Positions 52,845-60,398 of a stretch of 64,000 nucleotides of DNA are shown here, one piece after another. Source of the stretch: Burkholderiaceae bacterium (lineage in GTDB: Bacteria > Pseudomonadota > Gammaproteobacteria > Burkholderiales > Burkholderiaceae_C). The notes under the pieces were generated by a model. That model ran no database searches, had not been told where the DNA came from, and saw only the letters and a program-made list of their open reading frames with translations. The DNA is taken from contig JAMLIT010000011.1 of the NCBI GenBank assembly GCA_023954035.1, positions 1 to 64,000 on the forward strand. Direction: 5' to 3'. A program made the position numbers and the translations under genes. The number at the start of each line of letters is the position of its first letter. Within the stretch, counting starts at the first letter, position 1.

Positions 52845-55277
52845 ATGTTCCCACAAGACCCGGCATCCCGTGCGCCGCACGGGGCAGCGCCCACGCCATC
52901 GGCGTCGCGGCTGCTCGCGCACCTCAACGCCGAACAATTGGCCGCCGTCACCGCGCCCCCCGGCCACGCCCTCATCCTGGCAGGCGCCGGCTCGGGCAAG
53001 ACGCGCGTACTCACCACGCGCATCGCCTGGCTGCTCTCGACCGGTCAGGCCACGCCCGGCGGCATTCTCGCCGTCACCTTCACCAACAAGGCGGCCAAGG
53101 AGATGGTGGCGCGGCTCTCGGCCATGCTGCCGGTGAACGTGCGCGGCATGTGGATAGGCACCTTCCACGGGCTGTGCAACCGGCTGCTGCGCGCGCACCA
53201 CAAGGCGGCGGGATTGCCGCAGGCGTTTCAGATTCTCGATACCCAAGACCAGCTCTCGGCCATCAAGCGACTGTGCAAGCAGGTCAACGTGGACACCGAG
53301 CGCTTCGTGCCCAAGCAATTGCAGTACTTCATTGCAGGCTGCAAGGAGGAGGGCATGCGCCCCCGCGATGTTCCTGCCCACGACAGCGACGCGCGCAGGA
53401 AGGTCGAGATCTACCAGCTCTATGAGGAGCAATGCCAGCGCGAAGGCGTGGTCGATTTTGGCGAGCTGATGCTGCGCAGCTACGAGCTGCTGCGGGACAA
53501 CGACGCCATCCGCGCGCACTACCAGCACCGCTTTGCGCACATCCTGGTGGACGAGTTCCAGGACACCAACAAGCTGCAATACGCCTGGCTTAAACAGCTC
53601 GCCAGCGACGAGGTGGCCGGCCGGTTCGAGCCCCGCGGCAGCGTGATGGCGGTGGGCGACGACGACCAGAGCATCTATGCCTTTCGCGGCGCGCGCGTGG
53701 GCAACATGCAGGACTTCGTGCGCGAATTTCGCGTCGAGCGGCAAATCAAGCTCGAGCAGAATTACCGCAGCTACAGCAACATTCTGGACAGCGCCAACGC
53801 GCTGATTTCCCACAACAGCAAGCGCCTGGGCAAGAACCTGCGCACCGAGCGCGGCCCCGGCGAGCCGGTGCGCGTGTACGAGGCGGCGAGCGACCTGCAG
53901 GAAGCGCAGTGGATGGTGGACGAAATCCGCCAGCTGGTGAAGAACGACGGCGTGGCGCGCCAGGAAGTCGCCATCCTCTACCGCAGCAACGCGCAAAGCC
54001 GGGTCATTGAAACCGCGCTGTTCAACGCCGCCGTGCCCTACCGGGTGTACGGCGGCCTGCGCTTTTTCGAGCGCGCCGAAATCAAGCACGCGCTGGCCTA
54101 TCTGCGGCTTTTGGAGAACCCGCAGGACGACACCAGCTTTTTGCGCGTGGTGAACTTCCCGCCGCGCGGTATCGGCGCGCGCAGCCTGGAGCTGCTGCAG
54201 GACGCCGCCAAAAGCGCGGGCTGCTCGCTGCACGACGCCGTCACCAGCATGAGCGGCAAGGCCGGCAGCAACCTGACCGCCTTTGTCGCGCAAATCGACG
54301 TGCTGCGCGAGCAGACCCAGGGCCAGCCGCTGCGCGCCATCATCGAGCAGGTGCTGGAAGCCAGCGGCCTGCTCGAGCACTACCGCGCCGAGCGCGACGG
54401 CCAGGATCGCATTGAGAACCTGAACGAGCTCGTCAATGCCGCCGAGAGCTTCGTCATGCTCGAAGGCTTCGGCCGCGACGCCGTCGCCCTGCCGCTCGAC
54501 GAGCACGGCCAGCCGCTCAGCCAAAGCCCGGCCAGCCAGGGGCTGGACCCGAACGCGCCGCTGCTGGATGCCCCCCTTCTCAACCCGCCGGGCGTGGACC
54601 AGGACACCGGCGAGACGCTCTCGCCGCTGGCCGCCTTCCTCACGCACGCCGCGCTCGAAGCCGGCGACAACCAGGCCCAGGCCGGCCAGGACGCCGTGCA
54701 GCTGATGACGGTGCACGCCAGCAAGGGGCTGGAATTCGACGTGGTCTTCATCGGCGGCCTGGAAGACGGCCTGTGTCCGCATGAGAACGCCCTCTCCGAG
54801 CAGGGCGGCATCGAGGAGGAGCGCCGCCTGATGTATGTCGCCATCACCCGCGCCAGAAAGCGCCTGTACCTGAGCCACTCGCAGACCCGCATGCTGCACG
54901 GCCAGACGCGCTATGCCATCAAAAGCCGATTCTTCGACGAGCTGCCCGAATCGGCGCTCAAGTGGATCACGCCCAGGCAATCGGCATTTGGTGCAACTGC
55001 TTCTTTTTTAGGAGCTGGTAGCGTATATGGAATAAGCGCTAGAGGCCAATTTGGCTTGAATTCTGAGCGCTTTTCCAACCCACCCGTGCCGCCGCAGAAG
55101 CAGCCGCTCGCCCACGGCATCGCGGCCGGCAAGAGCGTGTTCCATACCAAGTTCGGTGAAGGCAAGGTGCTGGCGGTCGAAGGCACGGGCGATGACGCGC
55201 GCGCGCAAGTGCGCTTTGGCCGCCATGGGACCAAGTGGCTGGCGCTGGCGGTTGCGAAGCTGACCTTGGTCGATTGA
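52845..55277 (+). CDS. uvrD: UvrD/PcrA/Rep-type ATP-dependent DNA helicase
   Basis: SF1A helicase, 810 aa: Q motif (LNAEQLAAVTAPPGHALILA), Walker A GAGSGKTRVL, Ia TFTNKAAKEM, II VDEFQDTN, III AVGDDDQSIYAFRGA, IV LEQNYRS, V VQLMTVHASKGLEFDVVFI and VI EEERRLMYVAITRARKRLYL. The C-terminal part ends in a Tudor-like fold (GKSVFHTKFGEGKVLAVEG) used to bind RNA polymerase. TACAAT ends 6 nt before the ATG without a ribosome binding site. Residues about 719-740 (SFLGAGSVYGISARGQFGL) come from a dispersed repeat copy in the linker before the Tudor-like part. Confidence 0.95.
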   Translation: MFPQDPASRAPHGAAPTPSASRLLAHLNAEQLAAVTAPPGHALILAGAGSGKTRVLTTRIAWLLSTGQATPGGILAVTFTNKAAKEMVARLSAMLPVNVRGMWIGTFHGLCNRLLRAHHKAAGLPQAFQILDTQDQLSAIKRLCKQVNVDTERFVPKQLQYFIAGCKEEGMRPRDVPAHDSDARRKVEIYQLYEEQCQREGVVDFGELMLRSYELLRDNDAIRAHYQHRFAHILVDEFQDTNKLQYAWLKQLASDEVAGRFEPRGSVMAVGDDDQSIYAFRGARVGNMQDFVREFRVERQIKLEQNYRSYSNILDSANALISHNSKRLGKNLRTERGPGEPVRVYEAASDLQEAQWMVDEIRQLVKNDGVARQEVAILYRSNAQSRVIETALFNAAVPYRVYGGLRFFERAEIKHALAYLRLLENPQDDTSFLRVVNFPPRGIGARSLELLQDAAKSAGCSLHDAVTSMSGKAGSNLTAFVAQIDVLREQTQGQPLRAIIEQVLEASGLLEHYRAERDGQDRIENLNELVNAAESFVMLEGFGRDAVALPLDEHGQPLSQSPASQGLDPNAPLLDAPLLNPPGVDQDTGETLSPLAAFLTHAALEAGDNQAQAGQDAVQLMTVHASKGLEFDVVFIGGLEDGLCPHENALSEQGGIEEERRLMYVAITRARKRLYLSHSQTRMLHGQTRYAIKSRFFDELPESALKWITPRQSAFGATASFLGAGSVYGISARGQFGLNSERFSNPPVPPQKQPLAHGIAAGKSVFHTKFGEGKVLAVEGTGDDARAQVRFGRHGTKWLALAVAKLTLVD
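54999..55063 (-). repeat. dispersed in-gene repeat, copy 10 (linker in uvrD)
   Basis: In the sense of uvrD: TTTTTTAGGAGCT, 19 nt, GCGCTAGAGGCCAA and TTTGGCTTGAATTC. This is the copy closest to the inferred consensus. Translated as SFLGAGSVYGISARGQFGL; same frame class as ileS and lolA. It sits in the linker where UvrD proteins vary most. Confidence 0.85.
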
Positions 55278-55407
55278 GTCGGCCCTGCATGCAAAATCCC
55301 CTTTCTCGAAGCGCGAGCCAGGCTTGGCTGCTTCGGTGGCCGCGGCGCCGCTGCCTGCGCCGCCCTGCCCAGGCCTGGCGCGCGCTGGATTCATCTGCTG
55401 CTATTTC

Positions 55408-56691
55408 ATGAATGCTCCCGCCACCGTGACCATCTCCGTCGATCAGTTGTGCGTCGGCCTCTACGTGCACCTGGACATGAACTGGCTGGACCACGCCTTT
55501 GCCCGCAACAGTTTTCTCCTGAAGAACGCCGCGCAGATCGACGCGATCAAACGCATGGGGCTGGAGAAAATCCGCGTGGAGCCGGCGCGCTCTTCGAGCC
55601 GCCCCTTGCGCATGCCCGCCCCGGCGCCCGTGCCCGATCCGGTGGAAAAGGTGGTGCCCAGTGAAGAAGAAAACGCATTGATCAGCGAGAAGAAGGCGCG
55701 CATCGACCGAATCAAGGCCGAGCGTGCCGCGATTGCCCAGTGCGAGAAAAAGTTCGCCAAGGCAGGCACCGCACTCAAGAACATCGAGCGCAGCGTGTTT
55801 GCCAGGCCCCAGGAGGCCTTGGCCGAGGCGGATCAATTGGTGCAGGGCATGCTTGACGATCTGCTGGCAGACAAGAACATCGCCATCCACCTGATGAACG
55901 ACAAGATCGCCGGCGAGGACGCGTACTACCACTCGCTCAACGTGGCGGTGCTGGCGATGATGCTGGCCAAGGAGCTGGGTCTGTCGGCCGAAGACATCAA
56001 GGCCACCGGCATCGGCTGCCTGTTTCACGACATCGGCAAGGTGGAAATCCCGGCGCGCATCGTGCATGCCACCCTTCCGCTCAAGCGGGCGGAAAAGAAT
56101 TTGCTGCAGCTGCACTGCCAGTATGGGCTGAGGATCGTGAGCAAGCTGGGCCTGCCGAAAGCGTCGCTGGACATCATCGGCCAGCACCACGAGGCCATGG
56201 ATGGCAGTGGCTATCCGGCGCAGCTGCGCGGTGAACAAATTGCCCTTGCAGCGCGGATTGCCGGCCTCATCAACGCCTATGACAACCACTGCAACCGAAC
56301 GAATCCCGCCGATTCGCTCACGCCGTTCGAGGCCTTGTCGACCATGTTCAAGCAGCAACGGCATTTGTTCGACCTGGCGCCGCTGACCATGTTCATCCGC
56401 CTCATGGGCGTCTATCCGCCGGGCACCCTGGTCAAGCTGTCCGACGACACGGTGGGCATGGTCATTTCCATCAACTCGGGCAAGTCGCTGCGGCCCAACG
56501 TGCTGATCTACGACCCCGGCGTGCCCAAGAACGAGGCCATCATCCTGGACCTGAGCCAGGAACCTGACATCGAGATCAGCGCCAGCTTGAAACCCGGCCA
56601 GCTCAGCCCCCAGGCCTACGACTACCTGAGCCCGCGCAAGCGCATGACGTATTTTCTGGACGCGCCCACGACGGCGCCAAAACCCGCCTGA
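55408..56691 (+). CDS. HD-GYP domain phosphodiesterase (c-di-GMP)
   Basis: A 427-aa protein: N-terminal DUF3391-type domain (ISVDQLCVGLYVHLDMNWLD), a helical charged linker, then HD-GYP with the metal sites YYHSLNVAVLAMMLAKELG, LFHDIGKVEIPA and HHEAMDGSGYPAQLRGE. All key residues are kept, so c-di-GMP hydrolysis to pGpG or GMP is likely; Orn, encoded in the window, removes pGpG. Start ATG at 55408. Confidence 0.92.
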   Translation: MNAPATVTISVDQLCVGLYVHLDMNWLDHAFARNSFLLKNAAQIDAIKRMGLEKIRVEPARSSSRPLRMPAPAPVPDPVEKVVPSEEENALISEKKARIDRIKAERAAIAQCEKKFAKAGTALKNIERSVFARPQEALAEADQLVQGMLDDLLADKNIAIHLMNDKIAGEDAYYHSLNVAVLAMMLAKELGLSAEDIKATGIGCLFHDIGKVEIPARIVHATLPLKRAEKNLLQLHCQYGLRIVSKLGLPKASLDIIGQHHEAMDGSGYPAQLRGEQIALAARIAGLINAYDNHCNRTNPADSLTPFEALSTMFKQQRHLFDLAPLTMFIRLMGVYPPGTLVKLSDDTVGMVISINSGKSLRPNVLIYDPGVPKNEAIILDLSQEPDIEISASLKPGQLSPQAYDYLSPRKRMTYFLDAPTTAPKPA

Positions 56692-56718
56692 CGCCCCGCG
56701 CGTGAGCCGCGCAAAGGC

Positions 56719-57567
56719 TCAATCGGCCGCCGGCGGCGCAGGCTCGGACGCGGTGAGGGCCTGCTCCGCAGCGGGCTCCGGCCGCTCGGGCGGCTCAAAG
56801 CAGTCGCGAAAAGTAAAGACAATGGAGCTGAACAGCATGGCGGCCAGCATCATGGCCAGCGCGACCATGGCGCCGCCCATCACGGCGGGGCCGCTGCCAA
56901 GGCCCATGAGCGCCAGCACCGCAGTGATCAGGCTCATTGCCACGCCGCCCAGGGCAAACACCGCCAGCCAGCCCAGCCCGTACACCGTGAATGCGCCCAG
57001 GTTGCGCACGCAGGCGATGAAGCTGAAGAACAGGCTTTTTACCGGCGGCACGCCATGCCAGTGCACCAAGCCCGGCGCGTGCCAGAACAAGAGCGACAGC
57101 GGCAGGTACAGCACCATGGCCACCCACATGGCGAGCTGGAAGTCGCCGCTTTGGGCCACTTCCTGCGTCAGCGGCTCGCCGCCGAGGTAGACCTCTGCGA
57201 ACTGCCCGCCATCGAACAGGGCCGAAATCGCAATGATCAGCAAAAAGCCGGCGGCGTAGAGCAGGCCCAGCACGGCCATGTCGCGCAGGCGCTGTCGGCC
57301 CGTGCGAAATGCCACCAGCAGCAAGGCGGGCGTGGGAAAGCGCCCCTGGCCCGCCTCGGCCGCAGCGACCATCATGGCCAGCGTGGCCGAGGGCAGCAGC
57401 ATCAGCGCCAGCGCCGGGCCGATGAGCGGAAACAGGGTGGCGATCGACATCGCCGCCATGGTCATGAAGAACAGGGCGGACAAGGCCATCGGCTGGCGCC
57501 AGAAGACGCGAATGCCGCCTTTGACCCAGGCGATGCCCGTGCGGGCGGGGACGATGTGCAGTTTCAT
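56719..57567 (-). CDS. BPSS1780-family membrane protein
   Basis: A 282-aa membrane protein with six segments, opening MKLHIVPARTGIAWVKGGIR, a start typical of the BPSS1780 family (VPARxGxxWVxxGxxxFxxxP). Function unknown. The start overlaps the thrB stop by ATGA; the link to thrB is conserved in Burkholderiales. The tail is Pro/Glu/Ala-rich. Confidence 0.88.
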   Translation of the reverse strand: MKLHIVPARTGIAWVKGGIRVFWRQPMALSALFFMTMAAMSIATLFPLIGPALALMLLPSATLAMMVAAAEAGQGRFPTPALLLVAFRTGRQRLRDMAVLGLLYAAGFLLIIAISALFDGGQFAEVYLGGEPLTQEVAQSGDFQLAMWVAMVLYLPLSLLFWHAPGLVHWHGVPPVKSLFFSFIACVRNLGAFTVYGLGWLAVFALGGVAMSLITAVLALMGLGSGPAVMGGAMVALAMMLAAMLFSSIVFTFRDCFEPPERPEPAAEQALTASEPAPPAAD

Positions 57568-58544
57568 TCAGACAGACAGGTGGAGTCGCACGAGGCGGGC
57601 ACAAGAGGGTGGGCGACGCGCTGGCGCAATACGCGCTCGAAATGCTGGGGGTCGTGCGGAGTGAGCACCTCGGCTTCGCGCGGCAGATGCCAGTCCCACA
57701 GGCGCGAGATCCAGAAGCGCAGCGCTCCGGCGCGCGCCATCGCGGGCAGCAGGCTGCGCTCGGCAGCGCTGAGGGGCCGCACGGCCTCATACGCCTGCAG
57801 GAGCGCGCTGGCGCGCCGGGCGTCGTGCGCGCCGGTGGGCAGGTGGACGCACCAGTCGTTCATGCACACCGCCAGGTCGAACAACCAGGTGTCGACGCCG
57901 GCAAAGTAGAAGTCGAAAAAGCCGGTGAGCTGCTCGCCCTCGAACATGACGTTGTCGCGGAACAGGTCGGCATGGACCGGCCCGCGCGGCAGCGCGGCGT
58001 AGGTGGGGCTTTGGGCCACGTGGTTCTGGTAGGCCAGTTCGCTGCGCAGCAGCGCCGCCTGGGCGGGGCCGAGTTCTGGCAGCACCGATGGCGCGGTCTC
58101 GTTCCACCAGGCCAGGCCGCGCAGATTCGGCTGCTGGCGCTCGAAGCTGCGCCCCGCCAGATGCATGCGCGCCAGCATGTCGCCCACGGCGGCGCAGTGC
58201 ACGGGCTGCGGCGCGAGCTGGCTGTGGCCGGCGAGGCGGTTGACCAGGGCAGCGGGCTTGCTGCACACGCTGTGCAGGATTTCACCCTGCGCATCGGCCT
58301 GCGGGTCCGGAACCGGAATGCCGGCATGCGCCAGGTGCTTCATCAGATGCAGATAGAAAGGCAGTTGCTCGGCCGTGAGCCGCTCGAACAGCGTCAGCAC
58401 GTACTCGCCCGCCGTGCAGGTGACGAAGTAGTTGGTGTTCTCGATGCCGCCGGCAATGCCGCGCAACGCCATCAGTTCGCCCAGACGGAGCTTGTGCAGC
58501 AGCGCGCTGGCCGCTTCGGGGGAGACGGGGGTAAAGACAGCCAT
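57564..58544 (-). CDS. thrB: homoserine kinase (APH-fold type)
   Basis: Phosphorylates homoserine in threonine synthesis. The 326-aa protein is of the aminoglycoside-phosphotransferase-like type used by many betaproteobacteria, not the GHMP type: GIAGGIENTNYFVTCTAGEY, catalytic loop GPVHADLFRDNVMFEGEQL, and DFYFAGVDTWLFDLAVCMND. Followed by the BPSS1780 gene with overlap; preceded by the DUF2782 gene at 95 bp. Confidence 0.94.
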   Translation of the reverse strand: MAVFTPVSPEAASALLHKLRLGELMALRGIAGGIENTNYFVTCTAGEYVLTLFERLTAEQLPFYLHLMKHLAHAGIPVPDPQADAQGEILHSVCSKPAALVNRLAGHSQLAPQPVHCAAVGDMLARMHLAGRSFERQQPNLRGLAWWNETAPSVLPELGPAQAALLRSELAYQNHVAQSPTYAALPRGPVHADLFRDNVMFEGEQLTGFFDFYFAGVDTWLFDLAVCMNDWCVHLPTGAHDARRASALLQAYEAVRPLSAAERSLLPAMARAGALRFWISRLWDWHLPREAEVLTPHDPQHFERVLRQRVAHPLVPASCDSTCLSE

Positions 58545-58639
58545 GGCTCAGGGCGGCACGCAAACTGGGGTTCAAAAAGACGGACGCGCAGCGGGCCTCG
58601 GGGTGGGCGCAGCGCGCGGGCAAAAGGGGCGCGGCCCGC

Positions 58640-59005
58640 TCAGAACTTGATCACGTTCCACACGCGCGGGCCGGTGGTCGATTCGGAGCCATTCTGCGGT
58701 CGATTGCGCACGCCGTCGGACGGCAGCACCTCGTAGGAGGGCATGCTGCCGGCAGCGGGCTGCACGGTGATGCTGCGCGTCTGGCCGCCTATGCGCAGTT
58801 CGTCGACTGCGCTGCCCTGGTCCTGCAGGTGGATGCGTTCCACGCGCTGCTCGATACGCTGCCTTGATTGCTCTGTATTCGATAGCTGATTTGGGTTATC
58901 CAGCGTGCGCTGGGTGCCATTTTGACTGGTATTTTGGGCAAGCGCGCAGCTGCTGGCGAAAGCCAGCAGCAACACACAGGCGATGGGGTGGGGAGGGGCG
59001 CGCAT
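58640..59005 (-). CDS. DUF2782-like exported protein
   Basis: A 121-aa protein with a signal peptide (PIACVLLLAFASSCALA) and a small beta domain (VERIHLQDQGSAVDELRIGG, ITVQPAAGSMPSYEVLPSDG) of the DUF2782 pattern (a basic/acidic RVNG strand and a final YxVxxxDG). DUF2782 genes lie beside polA and thrB in many relatives, as here. Residues 24-43 after the signal peptide (QRTLDNPNQLSNTE) come from a dispersed repeat copy. Confidence 0.75.
   Translation of the reverse strand: MRAPPHPIACVLLLAFASSCALAQNTSQNGTQRTLDNPNQLSNTEQSRQRIEQRVERIHLQDQGSAVDELRIGGQTRSITVQPAAGSMPSYEVLPSDGVRNRPQNGSESTTGPRVWNVIKF
58877..58935 (-). repeat. dispersed in-gene repeat, copy 11 (in the DUF2782-like gene)
   Basis: In the sense of the gene: CAAAATGGCACCCAGCGC, 19 nt, AGCTATCGAATAC. 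Translated QRTLDNPNQLSNTE directly after the signal peptide. Confidence 0.75.
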
Positions 59006-59060
59006 CGCGCAATTCTAGGCGGCTGCGCCGGGCGCACCGTGGGCGCGCCGCTTGTCCCGC

Positions 59061-60263
59061 TCAGCGCCCCGCCGCCTCGTCGTCCACCGCCTGCTGCACC
59101 GCACGGTAGAAGGCCTCGCGCGCTTCGCTCGTCGCGCGGTGGCTGGCGCCGGCAGACCAGTTGGCGTTGGAGGCAATCACCAGCTTGCGCTGGGGGTCGA
59201 TGAAGATGCCCTGGCCAAAGATGCCGCGCGCGGCGAAGGCGCCGCTGTCGTAGGTCCACCACTGGTAGCCGTAGCCACGTCCCTCCTGCCCGATGGGCGC
59301 CTGCTTGCGGGTCGCTTCGGCCAGCCAGCCGCCCGGCACGATGCTCTGGCCGTTCACTTGGGCGCCATCGAGGATGAACTGGCCAAAGTGGGCAAAGTCG
59401 CGCGTCGCGGCCTGAATGCAGCAGCCGCTGATCTCGTTGCCGGTCTTGGACAGCAGCCAGGTGGCTTGCTGCTCCATGCCCGCAGGGTTCCAGACCTTTT
59501 CATACAGATAGTCGGCCAGCGGTTTTTTCGTCGCCTGCTGCACCAGGATGCCCACCAGATTCGTCTCGCCCGTGCTGTAGTGCCAGCGCGTGCCGGCCGG
59601 CGCCTCGCGCGGCAGCTTGCGCATGTAGCTCACCAGCGCGTCCACGCCGGCTTCGGGTTGGTGGTTGTTGAACTGGGCGACGTCGGATTGGGGGTCGCCG
59701 TAGTCCTCGTTCCAGCGCACGCCCGACGTCATGGTCAGCAGCTGGCGCACGCTCACGTCGTCATAGGCCGAGCCTTTCATGTCCGGGATGTAGTCGCTGA
59801 CCTTGTCGTCCATGCTTTTGATGAAGCCGTCGCGCAGCGCCGCGCCCACCAGCGTGGAGGTGAAGGATTTGGCAACGGAAAAACTCGTCCAGCGGCCGTC
59901 CTTGTCGAAATCGAGGCCATAGCGTTCCACGCGAATCTTGCCGTCCTGCAGGATGACCACGGCGGCGCTGCGCTGGCTGGCCATGTAGGCGTCCAGGTCG
60001 ATGGGAAGCTTGAGCGGCTCGCCCTGCGGCAGGGGCTTGGGCGCGCTGCTGGCGGGGATGTCGTGCCACTTGGCCAGCAGTGAAATCCGGTCGAGTGCGC
60101 GAAAGGCGGCGTCGCGCTGCGGCACGCTCCAGAACAGCAGGTCGCGGTTGGTGGGGGCGGTTTTCAGCAGGGCGCGCGTCTCCTTGTCCAGGCTGAACCA
60201 GCCGGCTGTGCCGGCAAGAACAAGGGCGGCGAGCGTCCCCAGGGCGATTTTCTTGATCTTCAA
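59061..60263 (-). CDS. serine hydrolase (class C beta-lactamase fold)
   Basis: A 400-aa penicillin-binding-protein-like hydrolase. An N-terminal membrane anchor or signal (KIKKIALGTLAALVLAGTAG) is followed by the SxxK site in SFSVAKSFTSTL, the second motif HYSTGETN (YxT/YxN) and LLTMTSGVRWNEDYGDP, a frame common in esterases of family VIII. The start is TTG at 60263, with GGGGAG 9 nt upstream; no in-frame ATG fits. Substrate unknown. It is divergent from polA (135 bp between starts). Confidence 0.88.
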   Translation of the reverse strand: MKIKKIALGTLAALVLAGTAGWFSLDKETRALLKTAPTNRDLLFWSVPQRDAAFRALDRISLLAKWHDIPASSAPKPLPQGEPLKLPIDLDAYMASQRSAAVVILQDGKIRVERYGLDFDKDGRWTSFSVAKSFTSTLVGAALRDGFIKSMDDKVSDYIPDMKGSAYDDVSVRQLLTMTSGVRWNEDYGDPQSDVAQFNNHQPEAGVDALVSYMRKLPREAPAGTRWHYSTGETNLVGILVQQATKKPLADYLYEKVWNPAGMEQQATWLLSKTGNEISGCCIQAATRDFAHFGQFILDGAQVNGQSIVPGGWLAEATRKQAPIGQEGRGYGYQWWTYDSGAFAARGIFGQGIFIDPQRKLVIASNANWSAGASHRATSEAREAFYRAVQQAVDDEAAGR

Positions 60264-60398
60264 TGCAGTACTCCCCAATAGGTCATGGCAAACGAAATGG
60301 CGACCGGCGACATTCAACACGAAGCGCCGCCCGCACGCCAGGGGAAAAGCCCCTTGATGGCGGCCGCCCGCATCGGCTTCCTGTGCACAATCCGGCGC